A program made the position numbers and the translations under genes. This document shows positions 34,354 to 43,009 of a DNA stretch of 54,671 nucleotides, one piece after another. Under the pieces are notes generated by a model, which was not told where the DNA came from, did not search any database, and saw only the letters and a list, made by a program, of their open reading frames with translations. How positions within the stretch are numbered: position 1 is the first letter of the stretch; every line of letters starts with the position of its first letter. The stretch is from Cloacibacillus sp. (GTDB lineage Bacteria > Synergistota > Synergistia > Synergistales > Synergistaceae): contig NZ_JAJBUX010000070.1 of NCBI RefSeq assembly GCF_020860125.1, positions 1 to 54,671 on the forward strand, in the 5' to 3' direction.

Positions 34354-36312
34354 ATGGCTCACACAGAAGAATCTAATCCAACGACTGCCTGGGGATGCCT
34401 GCTTAAAGCCCGTAAGTTCGGGGCAAAAGAGATATTGGCATTTCTCATCGTCGGTTTGTCTTTTGCTTTTGTAACCTTCCATCTTTACACGGGGATGTTT
34501 GGCCACCCTGAGGCGCATTTCTACAGGTCCCTGCATCTGACCGGCGTCTTATTGTTATGCTTTATACTATTTCCCCTCAACAGGAAGTCATGGAGCGATA
34601 GTCCGAATATATGGACGGTGATCGATGTCGTATGCATCCTGTTGACGGTGGTTTTAGAAGTCTATTATCTTTGGGACATTGAAGCCTTTGAACTGCGTCA
34701 GGTCATCTCTCCCAACACTGCCGACGTCTGTATGGGGATCATCCTCTGGCTTCTGGTCCTGGAGGGTACGCGGCGTTCTTTGGGGCTGCCGATGGTGCTT
34801 ATCGCTATCTTCTTCACCTTCCAGGCGCTGTACAGCGAACAGATGTTCTGGATCTTTTATGGGCCGAGCACGAGTTTGAAATCACTGGTTCTGGATATGT
34901 TCATGCAGGAGGGCGGTATCTTTGGCATGCCCCTCGGCACGATCGCCTCTTTTGTCGTCCTCTTCCTGATATTTGGCGCTTTCATGGAGGAGACCGGTAC
35001 CGGACGCACCTTTACTGATCTTACCCTTGGCGCCTTCGGCGCGAAGGTCGGCGGACCCGCCAAAGCGGCGGTGGTTGGCAGCGCCTTCTTCGGCATGCTC
35101 TCAGGAAGCTCCTGTGCCAACGTTACGACCACCGGAACATTTACGATCCCCTTGATGAAAAGAGTCGGCTACGAGAGTACATATGCCGGCGGCGTTGAAG
35201 CCTGCGCCTCCACCGGCGGTATGTTTACACCGCCGATCATGGGGGCGACCGCCTTTGTCGTCGCCGCTTATTTGGGGCTTTCCTACGTAACGGTGGCGCT
35301 GGCCGCCGCCATCCCGGCGTTATGCTACTATTTCGCGCTTTTCGCCGCTGTGGACTTCCATGCCAGGAAGTCGAAAATCCCTCCTCTGAGAAAAGAGGAG
35401 ATGCCGGTGGTGAAAGATGTCTTAAAAAACGGCGCACATCTGTTGATCCCGATCGCCCTCCTCGTCTATTTTCTGGTTTCGGGTTATACGGCCACCACGG
35501 CCTGTTTCTGGTCGATCCTTGGCCTGTTCCTGGTCAGCTTCCTGAAAAAATCCAGCCGTCCCGGCGCCGAAAATATAGTATCCGTTTGTGAGGCGGCGGC
35601 CAAGGCGACGGTCGTGACGGCGATGGCCTGCGCCGCGGCGGGGATCATCGTCAGCACCTCGACATTATCGGGCGTGGGGCTGAAACTGGGGACGCAGATC
35701 GTGAGTATCTCCGGCGGCCATCTGTGGCTGGCCCTGCTTCTGGCGGCAGTCCTGGCCGTAATACTGGGCATGGGGCTGACCACCACCGCGGTCTATATAA
35801 TCATGGTCGTAACGGTCATTCCCCCTATCATGCAGATGGGCGTCCCCGCTCTGGCGGCTCATATGTACGCGCTCTTCTGGGGCGTGCTCTCGAATATCAT
35901 ACCGCCGGTGGCGATCGCCTCTTTCACCGCGGCCGGCATAGCCAAGGCCGGGCCGATGAAAACGGCGGCCAAGGGGTTCTGTATCGGCTTTCCCGGACTC
36001 CTGGTCTTTGCCACCTTCGTCTATAACCCCGGATTGATCATGATCGGCTCCGCGACAGATATTATTGTTAACAGTGTCGGATGCCTGATCGCGGTAATTT
36101 GTTTTGCGGCTGTCATGGAAGGATATGCCTTTACGAAGATCAACATCTTCCTTCGCGCCATATTGGCGGTATGTTCCATAATCTCCTTAAGCCCGCATTG
36201 GGGTCTGACCTTTGCGGGGCTGGCGGGGGGAGTTGTCATCCTAACGCTCAACTATCTCGCTTATAAAAAAGAGGGTCTTGATTTTGAACGGGGCGGAGAA
36301 TTGGAGGCTTAA
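34354..36312 (+). CDS. TRAP transporter fused permease (4TM/12TM)
   Basis: A 652-residue membrane protein joining the small DctQ-like and large DctM-like TRAP subunits, as is usual for TAXI systems. Diagnostic segments are GMLSGSSCANVTTTGTFTIP, VGYESTYAGGVEACAS, GGMFTPPIMGA and ILGMGLTTTAVYI. It uses a Na+ gradient to move the substrate delivered by the TAXI protein. A tandem GGATATAAG repeat at about 34318-34335 lies just before its ribosome-binding site. It is followed closely by a small two-helix protein. Confidence 0.93.
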   Translation: MAHTEESNPTTAWGCLLKARKFGAKEILAFLIVGLSFAFVTFHLYTGMFGHPEAHFYRSLHLTGVLLLCFILFPLNRKSWSDSPNIWTVIDVVCILLTVVLEVYYLWDIEAFELRQVISPNTADVCMGIILWLLVLEGTRRSLGLPMVLIAIFFTFQALYSEQMFWIFYGPSTSLKSLVLDMFMQEGGIFGMPLGTIASFVVLFLIFGAFMEETGTGRTFTDLTLGAFGAKVGGPAKAAVVGSAFFGMLSGSSCANVTTTGTFTIPLMKRVGYESTYAGGVEACASTGGMFTPPIMGATAFVVAAYLGLSYVTVALAAAIPALCYYFALFAAVDFHARKSKIPPLRKEEMPVVKDVLKNGAHLLIPIALLVYFLVSGYTATTACFWSILGLFLVSFLKKSSRPGAENIVSVCEAAAKATVVTAMACAAAGIIVSTSTLSGVGLKLGTQIVSISGGHLWLALLLAAVLAVILGMGLTTTAVYIIMVVTVIPPIMQMGVPALAAHMYALFWGVLSNIIPPVAIASFTAAGIAKAGPMKTAAKGFCIGFPGLLVFATFVYNPGLIMIGSATDIIVNSVGCLIAVICFAAVMEGYAFTKINIFLRAILAVCSIISLSPHWGLTFAGLAGGVVILTLNYLAYKKEGLDFERGGELEA

Positions 36313-36322
36313 ATAATAAACC

Positions 36323-36553
36323 ATGAAAAGAAAATATATCAGGTGGCTGTTCCTCGTTGCTTTTGTGGTTTTCTCGGTGATCATGAAAGAATCACGTCTA
36401 CTGAGTTCACGTCCCGGCATGTTCATCATCCTCTGGCTGCTGGCCTCTTATGCCGTCGTATTCGGCGTGCTCTATTTCCGCGATAAGAACGTGGTGATCG
36501 AGGCGGATTCAATCAGCGCGGAGGAGGCAAGGATCAAAGTCGGTCTCGAATAG
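36323..36553 (+). CDS. Small two-helix membrane protein, TRAP-associated
   Basis: A 76-residue protein with two hydrophobic helices (residues about 7-20 and 33-52) and a charged C-terminus (KNVVIEADSISAEEARIKVG). It starts 10 bases after the permease gene and is probably co-transcribed with it. The TRAP permease is already fused, so this is not a missing DctQ. It may be an accessory subunit. No family assignment. Confidence 0.6.
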   Translation: MKRKYIRWLFLVAFVVFSVIMKESRLLSSRPGMFIILWLLASYAVVFGVLYFRDKNVVIEADSISAEEARIKVGLE

Positions 36554-36876
36554 GGGCTGGCGGAGCTATTCACAGCTCAATATCCCGTGTTGACAGGCGT
36601 TACCGAACCTTGAAAAAATAATAGCCGGAAAAAATCGAAATACGTCCGCGCCGCGCTTTGTCTGCTTTCCAAGCTCCGTTTATAATGGCGCGGCGCCCTG
36701 TTCATGAAATCCGCAGACGGCGGCAGAGAGGGGCCGTTTCGCCTGCCAGCCGGTTAAGAACTTCCGCTTCACGGCTCATGCCGGAGATAATTACGTGTAC
36801 TGTCGTATATATTCAACGGGTTCTGATGTATGATGTTATCAGTTTAAAATATTGCAGCTATGAAGGGAGTGTCACG
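36554..36876. other. Regulatory region between TRAP operon and AraC gene
   Basis: No gene is supported. It holds a good promoter (36658-36686) placed between two 9-bp arms of an inverted repeat (36648-36656 and 36688-36696), and a leader of about 185 bases before the AraC ATG at 36877. Confidence 0.6.
36658..36686 (+). promoter_or_regulatory. Promoter within an inverted repeat, upstream of the AraC gene
   Basis: TTGTCT at 36658-36663, a 17-base spacer and TATAAT at 36681-36686. The arms GCGCCGCGC (36648-36656) and GCGCGGCGC (36688-36696) flank it exactly. This could be an operator pair or a hairpin-forming element. Confidence 0.6.
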
Positions 36877-37731
36877 ATGTTTATTATTTTTCGTACCCAG
36901 CAGTGGAATTGGCGCAATCTGCATTTTCACAAAGGGATGGAGATATTGCTGACCCTCTCCGACGGCGGCAAAATGTATATAAACAACGCGGTCTATCCCA
37001 TCCGCCGGGGCTCTCTCTTTGTCATGAACAGCATGGATTTTCACCGCAGCGACGGCGCCAGCGACGAGCAGCCCTATCAGTTTTACGCGGTCAACTTTGA
37101 CGCGGATGAGGTGAGTGGCGTTTCCACCGCCGAATTTGACCTAACCTCTTGTTTTCTGGATCACCGCAACTTCAACCACCGTTATCAGCTCGATGAAAAT
37201 CAGCTGGAGAGGCTGCTGAAGCAGATCAAAAGGCTGGATTATTACCTCTCTCCGGAGTGTTCCGACTATGGGAAGGAGGTCTACGGCAAGATCTGTCTGG
37301 CGGAGATGCTCATACACATCAACGCGCTGTATGAGTCGACGAAAAACGAAGCCGCGCTTCCGCGCAGCAAAAAGCCACTTGACAGGATATTTCCCGTCGT
37401 CCAGTACATCCAGGAGCACTACGCGGAGGACCTTTCGCTGGAGAACCTCGCCAACACGTTCTTTATCAGCAAATCGCAGCTGTGACGCACCTTCAAAAAC
37501 GTGACGGGCATCACGTTGAGAGCGTTCATCACCAACATGCGGGTGTTCAAGGCTAAGGATTTCCTGCGCGCCGGTTACAATGTGAAGATTGCGGGAGAAA
37601 TGGTGGGGTTCCAGAGTACGAGCTACTTTATCAGCACGTTTACGAAGCTAGAAGGGGTATCTCCCAAACGGTACTCGAAACTCTCGTCATCATCGACCGC
37701 ATTTGAATGGAGCATATCCGGTCCGTCATAA
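36877..37731 (+). CDS. AraC-family regulator with in-frame TGA (Sec candidate or nonsense mutation)
   Basis: ATG 36877 is chosen because GAAGGGAG lies upstream. Reading through TGA 37483-37485 gives 284 residues, the normal AraC length. The N-terminal cupin-like domain has HFHKGMEILLTLSDGG and RRGSLFVMNSMDFH. The C-terminal DNA-binding domain has two HTH motifs (LENLANTFFISKSQL, then KIAGEMVGFQSTSYFISTFTK and GVSPKRYSK). The TGA at codon 203 falls in the first HTH, at a position that is often Ser or Cys in AraC proteins. A perfect 7-bp hairpin starts 12 nt after it, as in both grdB genes. Without readthrough the regulator would lose its DNA-binding domain. It probably controls the flanking TRAP or LarA-like genes. 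Confidence 0.7.
37498..37517 (+). promoter_or_regulatory. SECIS-like hairpin downstream of the AraC TGA
   Basis: Stem AACGTGA (37498-37504), loop CGGGCA, stem TCACGTT (37511-37517). Its base lies 12 nt after TGA 37483-37485. The loop has GGG, not GGU, so recognition by SelB is uncertain. Confidence 0.35.
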
Positions 37732-37767
37732 CAGATATGTCCAACCGGACGCTCATCGTTTACGCGG

Positions 37768-37804
37768 CAGGCGGTACACGGGCGTTAAGCCCACGTACCG
37801 CCTG
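37768..37804 (+). promoter_or_regulatory. Strong stem-loop between AraC and LarA-like genes
   Basis: A perfect 10-bp stem (37768-37777 with 37795-37804) encloses a second small GGGC..GCCC stem. No T-run follows, so it is not a classic terminator; a processing site or attenuator is possible. Confidence 0.5.
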
Positions 37805-37864
37805 TAACTGTATGCGCTTCCCGCGGCGGGCGGCAGCATACTTATTTTACGAGGAGGATGAAAA

Positions 37865-39094
37865 ATGCCTATATTGCTTGAAGAGCAGCTGAACTACCCT
37901 CTTCCCAAAATGCACAGGGTCCGGCAAAGTTTTTCCAGACCGAAGCTTGAGGACATTGAGGCGCATATAAAACTGGAGATCACTAAAAAAGAGATATCAG
38001 AGAAGATCAAGCCCGGCGCGAAGGTCGCCGTCGCCGTTGGCAGCCGGGGCATCAAAAATCTCGCGAAGATCGTGAAAGAGGTCATCGGGCAGATCAAAGA
38101 ACTTGGCGGCGAACCGTTTATCATTTCCGCCATGGGCAGCCACGGCGGCGGAACGCCGGAGGGCCAGCGCGAAGTCCTCGCCTCTTACGGCATCACAGAG
38201 GAGAATATCGGTGTCAAGATAGTCACCTCCGTGGATGTGGTCCGCCTGGGCAGGACGTCGGGCGGAATAGACGTTTACTTCGATTCCGCGGCGCTCGGAG
38301 CCGATCTTATCGTGCCAATCAACAGGGTCAAGCTTCACACGGACTTTGTCGGGGATATCCAAAGCGGCGTCTGCAAGATGCTAGTCATCGGGCTCGGCAA
38401 CCATGTCGGCTGTACCGCGGTGCACGAGGCGGATTTTGATAATTTCGCCGATATCCTGATCGAGGCCGCCGGGATGATAATGAAACACGCCAGCGTCGGA
38501 TTCGGTGTGGCGATACTCGAAAACGCCTACGATGAAACGGCGATGATCGAGGCGATCCCCGCCGAAAAGATCATCGAACGGGAAAAAGAGCTGGTAAAGA
38601 TCGCAAAGGACAATATGCCGACTTTGATGATCCCCGACATCGACGTCCTGATAGTCGAAGAGATCGGCAAAAACATCTCCGGCTCCGGCTTTGATCCCAA
38701 TATCCTCGGCAAGAGTTTCCTGCTCAAGAAATTTGTCCTTCCGGTGCCGAAGATCAAACGCATGGTACTTTTCGACGTCACGAATGAATCTCACGGCAAC
38801 GCCGTTGGAGTAGGCATCTTCGATGTGATAACGCGCAAAGTCCTGAATAAGCTGGACCTGCCTCTGATGTACGCCAACGCGCTTGCCGTCAAGTCGCCGG
38901 AGGGCTCCAAGATCCCGATCACCGCCGACTCAGAGGATGAGGCGCTGCGCTTCGCGATCCAGCTGGCGAGGGGAGCCGACAGGAATAGGCTCAAAATAGT
39001 GAAAATTAAAAATACACTTGAGCTTGAAACGATAGAGGTCTCAGAGGCCCTTCTTGATCATGTGGCGGCGCACGAGAGACTGACGCTGGTTTAG
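37865..39094 (+). CDS. LarA-like (lactate racemase domain, DUF2088) protein
   Basis: A 409-residue homologue of the nickel-pincer lactate racemase LarA. Shared features are AVAVGSRGIKNLAKIV, the SAMGSHGGGTPEGQ segment (matching the His of the GTHRP region of LarA), and NRVKLHTDF with Lys156 and His158 near the LarA catalytic His. A C-terminal region has DVTNESHGNAVGVGI. LarA family members isomerise various 2-hydroxy acids using the NPN cofactor. A D-2-hydroxyacid dehydrogenase follows, which suggests sequential processing of a hydroxy acid. GAGGAGGATG precedes the ATG. No larB, larC or larE is in the window. Confidence 0.8.
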   Translation: MPILLEEQLNYPLPKMHRVRQSFSRPKLEDIEAHIKLEITKKEISEKIKPGAKVAVAVGSRGIKNLAKIVKEVIGQIKELGGEPFIISAMGSHGGGTPEGQREVLASYGITEENIGVKIVTSVDVVRLGRTSGGIDVYFDSAALGADLIVPINRVKLHTDFVGDIQSGVCKMLVIGLGNHVGCTAVHEADFDNFADILIEAAGMIMKHASVGFGVAILENAYDETAMIEAIPAEKIIEREKELVKIAKDNMPTLMIPDIDVLIVEEIGKNISGSGFDPNILGKSFLLKKFVLPVPKIKRMVLFDVTNESHGNAVGVGIFDVITRKVLNKLDLPLMYANALAVKSPEGSKIPITADSEDEALRFAIQLARGADRNRLKIVKIKNTLELETIEVSEALLDHVAAHERLTLV

Positions 39095-39181
39095 CCCTCA
39101 AGTACAGGCCATATCGCGGCCAGCGCGCAGGCGCGGCTCGAATAACGAATTTATAAAAAATTATATGAAGGTGGTTACGTC

Positions 39182-40159
39182 ATGCAGGAGAGGAAAAAAA
39201 TAGTCGTTTTGGATGGTTTTACCGTAAATTCAGACGATTTGAGCTGGGACGAATTGGGCGCTTTGGGAGATCTGACCGTATACGACCGCACGTCGCAGAC
39301 GGACGAGCGGGAGGTTATAGCGCGTATCGGAGACGCCGAACTGGTCTACACGAAAAAGGTGCCGATCATGAAAAATATCATTGACGCCTGCCCGAGCGTA
39401 AAATTCATCAACATGCTGGCGACCGGTTATAACATCATCGACGTCGTCTACGCGAAGGAAAAGGGCATCCCCGTCGCCAATATCCCCACATACGGCAGCG
39501 CGGCGGTGAGCCAGTACGCGATTGCGCTGATGCTGGAGGCCTGCCTCCATATAGGCCACCACAGCGAGACCGTGCATGCCGGCAAATGGGAAAACAACAT
39601 AGACTGGTGCTACTGGGATTATCCGCTGATCGAACTCGACGGAAAGACCCTGGGGATCTTGGGCCTCGGTAAGATCGGCACCCGCACCGCCGCCACCGCG
39701 GGCGCACTCGGTATGAAGGTGCTGGCCTATGACCCCTATCCCACGAACGCCGGCCGCGCCGTCGCCGATTACGTCGATTTTGAAACGCTGCTGACATCCT
39801 CCGACGTCATCGCGGTGCACATGCCGCTGAATCCGTTCAGCAAGGGGCTTATCAACAAGAGCAATATAGAAAAAATGAAGGATGGCGTGATAATCGTCAA
39901 CAACAGCCGCGGGCAGATAGTGGTGGAGCAGGATCTGGCGGATGCGCTGAACTCCGGCAAAGTCGCGGTGGCGGCCGTCGACGTCGTCTCTTCCGAGCCG
40001 ATCACGAAAGACAATCCGCTGCTCAAGGCCAAGAACTGCATCATTACACCGCACATCTCCTGGGCCTCGAAGGAATGTCGGCAGAGGATCATCGACTGTG
40101 CCGTCGCCAACGCGAAGGCATATATCACGGGCGAATGTATCAACATCGTCAATAAATAA
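39182..40159 (+). CDS. D-2-hydroxyacid dehydrogenase (glycerate dehydrogenase-like)
   Basis: A 325-residue NAD-dependent enzyme. The Rossmann motif is LGILGLGKIGTRTA, the catalytic Arg is in NNSRGQIV, the Glu in SSEPITKDNPL and the His in ITPHISWAS. Family members oxidise D-2-hydroxy acids such as glycerate or lactate to 2-oxo acids, or run in reverse. It lies 87 bases after the LarA-like gene and before an aminotransferase. This order suggests hydroxy acid, then oxo acid, then amino acid, or the opposite direction; the substrate is unknown. Confidence 0.92.
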   Translation: MQERKKIVVLDGFTVNSDDLSWDELGALGDLTVYDRTSQTDEREVIARIGDAELVYTKKVPIMKNIIDACPSVKFINMLATGYNIIDVVYAKEKGIPVANIPTYGSAAVSQYAIALMLEACLHIGHHSETVHAGKWENNIDWCYWDYPLIELDGKTLGILGLGKIGTRTAATAGALGMKVLAYDPYPTNAGRAVADYVDFETLLTSSDVIAVHMPLNPFSKGLINKSNIEKMKDGVIIVNNSRGQIVVEQDLADALNSGKVAVAAVDVVSSEPITKDNPLLKAKNCIITPHISWASKECRQRIIDCAVANAKAYITGECINIVNK

Positions 40160-40186
40160 CTCCTTATTTGTAATGTGAGCCTCCTT

Positions 40187-40215
40187 TTGGGCGGCGCCGC
40201 CGCGTGATATATAAT
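40187..40215 (+). promoter_or_regulatory. Promoter with palindromic spacer upstream of the aminotransferase
   Basis: TTGGGC at 40187-40192, a 17-base spacer and TATAAT at 40210-40215. The 12-base palindrome GGCGGCGCCGCC at 40190-40201 overlaps the -35 and spacer and could bind a repressor. Confidence 0.5.
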
Positions 40216-40266
40216 AGTCTGCGTCCGCCGCGGAAAAACTGCGGCGGGCTGATCAAGGAGGAATAT

Positions 40267-41517
40267 ATGATGTCGGAAAACGCTCTTAATCTAAATGAAA
40301 TTCGTAAAAAATATGAGGAGCTGAAGGGGCTTGGCCTGAAATTGGATATGTCCAGGGGCAAACCTGATACGGCTCAGCTTGACCTCTCCATTCCGATGCT
40401 TCACACACTGGACGATAATAATTTTATCTGCGAGAACGGAATGGACGTCCGCAATTACGGTGAATTCAAGGGGATACCCGAGGTGCGCCGCCTCTTTGCC
40501 GAAATATTCGGCGTGCCGGCGGAGCAGGTCCTCGCCGGTGGAAGTTCGAGCATCAACATGATCTCCGACGCGCTCAAAAGATGCTTTATCAACGGTCCGA
40601 TGGAGGGGTTCACGCCCTGGTCGAAGCTGGAGAAGATTAAATTTATCTGTCCTGTCCCCGGTTATGACTGGCATTTCCATATCTGCGATACCTACGGTAT
40701 TGAAATGCTTCCGGTGGTGACCCGTGAAGACGGCCCAGACATGGACGAGGTCGAGCGGCTGGCTAAGGCCCCCGACGTGCGCGGGATGATCTGTGTGCCG
40801 ATGTATTCAAACCCCACCGGCTTCACCTATTCCGACGAGACGGTCGAGCGCCTGGCGGCGATGGAGACGGCGGTCCCGGACTTCCGTCTGATATGGGACA
40901 ACGCCTACTGTATGCACCACCTCTACGACGGCGACCGGGACGAGCTTGCCAACATCTACGAGGCCTGCCTCAGGCACGGAACGGAGGACCGGGTCCTCAT
41001 GTTCACATCCACCTCCAAGATAACCTTTGCCGGCGGCGGAGTCTGCGCGATGGCGGCAAGCCCCGCGAATATCGCCTTTGCCGCCGACCTTATCCGCTAC
41101 CAGCTTGTCTGCTACGACAAGGTGAACCAGCTTCGTCACACGCGCTTCCTGCCGGACAAAAAGGCTGTGGAGGCGCATATGAGAAAGCACGCGGATATCG
41201 TGCGTCCGAAGTTTGAACTTGTGCTTCAGACGCTGGAACGCGAGCTCGGGGGGCTGGAACTCGTCCGCTGGGGCAGGCCGAAGGGCGGATACTTCATCTG
41301 CTTCGAGGCGCCGGAGGGCTGCGCGAAAAAGATAGTCCGCCTTTGCGAAGAAGCCGGCGTAAAGCTGACGCCGGCGGGCGCGACATATCCCCACGGACTG
41401 GACCCGAAAGACAGCATAATCAGGATCGCGCCCACCTATCCGCCGACGGATGAGCTGCGTCAGGCGCTGGAGGTCTTCACAACTGCGGTAAAGTTGGCGG
41501 CTGCCGAGAGGGTTTAG
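40267..41517 (+). CDS. Class I aminotransferase (aspartate aminotransferase type Ic-like)
   Basis: About 416 residues from ATG 40267, which has AAGGAGGA just upstream. It resembles the atypical fold-I subfamily with LDMSRGKPDTAQLDLS near the start and the RNYGEFKGIPEVR segment. The conserved MICVPMYSNPTGFTYSD stretch follows, then the PLP Lys in TSTSKITFAGGG. Members use aspartate or other amino acids with 2-oxoglutarate. It has its own promoter but lies behind the hydroxyacid dehydrogenase, which suggests a link. Specificity is not predictable. Confidence 0.88.
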   Translation: MMSENALNLNEIRKKYEELKGLGLKLDMSRGKPDTAQLDLSIPMLHTLDDNNFICENGMDVRNYGEFKGIPEVRRLFAEIFGVPAEQVLAGGSSSINMISDALKRCFINGPMEGFTPWSKLEKIKFICPVPGYDWHFHICDTYGIEMLPVVTREDGPDMDEVERLAKAPDVRGMICVPMYSNPTGFTYSDETVERLAAMETAVPDFRLIWDNAYCMHHLYDGDRDELANIYEACLRHGTEDRVLMFTSTSKITFAGGGVCAMAASPANIAFAADLIRYQLVCYDKVNQLRHTRFLPDKKAVEAHMRKHADIVRPKFELVLQTLERELGGLELVRWGRPKGGYFICFEAPEGCAKKIVRLCEEAGVKLTPAGATYPHGLDPKDSIIRIAPTYPPTDELRQALEVFTTAVKLAAAERV

Positions 41518-41731
41518 CTTACTCGGAGAAAAAGCGTATAGCACGATATATATGGGGCCTCCGTGGTAAAGTTCCTGACATAGGACGATACCGGTCAGGA
41601 GGTCCCGATTACGTTCAAAGATGTGTAAAAAGCGGAGAAAATCTCTTACTTTCAGTGTGTGGTGATTTCCGCTGTGGAAAGAGCCGTTGTATAAGGTCTG
41701 TATAAGCTATTCCAGAGGGGGGCAGTATAAG

Positions 41732-42565
41732 ATGATAGAGTGCGTTAAGATGAATGGCAACGGGAACGATTTTCTTGTCTTAGATAATATGGCACTGCGT
41801 TATGACGCGGAATTTCTCTCAAATCTCGCGGCAAAGGCCTGCCGACGGCGTCAGTCGGTCGGCGCCGACGGACTGGTTGTCGCGGAGCCCTCGGCCGCTG
41901 CGGACTTCAAAATGCGTATCTTCAACCCGGACGGAACGGAGGGGGAGATGTGCGGCAACGGCGCGCGCTGCGTCTCGCGCTTCGCGCTGGACTATGGGAT
42001 AGCGAAGTCAGGAGAGCTGACCTTCGAAACGCTTGGCGGAATGGTACGCGCCGTGGTGGACGGCGGCCGCGTGACGATGGATCTCGCCCCTGTTTCGCTT
42101 CGCGGCATGGTCACGGACGGACGCCTCTGCGTGGGGGAGGATGAATTCGAATACTCTTTTATCACCGTCGGCGTCCCCCACTGCGTAATCTTTGAGCGCG
42201 AAAGGAGCCGCCGCTTTGAAGAGTACGCGCCGGTCGGACGCGCGATCCGCCGCAGATCGGACCTCTTTCCGCAGGGAACTCATGTAAACTTCGCAGTCAT
42301 GAGCGGCGAAGCGGATATGATCGACATCATGACATACGAGCGCGGCGTGGAGGATATGACGCTCTCCTGCGGCACCGGTTCGGTGGCCTCGGCGATCGTC
42401 TCGTGGCTTTCCGGACACACGGGGCCGGATGTTCGCGTTAAGAACCCCGGCGGCGTGAACGTCGTGAGTCTTTCGCGGAGCGAAAATGGGGATATCCTGC
42501 CTAAGCTCGAGGGGCGCGCTGTCGCCGTCGCGGAGATATCGATCATGCCGGAGACGCTCCTCTGA
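41732..42565 (+). CDS. dapF: Diaminopimelate epimerase
   Basis: A 277-residue enzyme. ATG 41732 is preferred, with GAGGGGGG at about 41715-41722; a TTG at 41687 would add 15 unlikely residues. Catalytic features are KMNGNGNDF, the first active Cys in MCGNGARC, and the second in LSCGTGSVAS. It converts LL- to meso-diaminopimelate for lysine and peptidoglycan. The following 444 bases hold no gene, so it is the last gene of its unit. Confidence 0.95.
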   Translation: MIECVKMNGNGNDFLVLDNMALRYDAEFLSNLAAKACRRRQSVGADGLVVAEPSAAADFKMRIFNPDGTEGEMCGNGARCVSRFALDYGIAKSGELTFETLGGMVRAVVDGGRVTMDLAPVSLRGMVTDGRLCVGEDEFEYSFITVGVPHCVIFERERSRRFEEYAPVGRAIRRRSDLFPQGTHVNFAVMSGEADMIDIMTYERGVEDMTLSCGTGSVASAIVSWLSGHTGPDVRVKNPGGVNVVSLSRSENGDILPKLEGRAVAVAEISIMPETLL

Positions 42566-43009
42566 GCTTATCCGGTCTTGTCAGCCGCGGCCCTCTTTGC
42601 GTCGATAGAGACATTTTTGTGATAAAAAACTGAAACATAGCTTTCCTCTCATTTTGTATAATAACTTTAGTTCGTAAATAAGGGGTCGTCAGCACGAAAA
42701 ATCCGCAGCCAGACGGAAGAGCGGCCCCTGCTGAGGATGTTTGTGGCCGAACGGCAGCCCTTAGATGGACGGCCGGCGCGGAAAATTTCTTTGCCGGAAG
42801 AAAATTTCCGCCGCCGCGGGAAGGTTTAGCGAACGCGCTGCGGAAGCCGTTACAAAACTACCATTTTGGGCTGTCTGCTTTTTAAGGTAACCCCGATATT
42901 CCTCCTCCCTATTTGAAGGCGCGGCCTGTGAAAACGCAGGCCGCGCCTTTTTAAGAGGATTTAATAAAGGCGCTTGATACCGGCGGCCGCGTTTGTTCGA
43001 AAGGGGGTA
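42566..43009. other. Gene-free stretch after dapF
   Basis: No supported gene. It contains a 65-bp element (42598-42663) related to 29641-29706, and a strong terminator at 42916-42952. Confidence 0.6.
42916..42952 (+). terminator. Strong rho-independent terminator
   Basis: A perfect 13-bp GC-rich stem (42916-42928 with 42937-42949), an 8-base loop and a T-run. It probably ends transcription from dapF. Confidence 0.9.
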
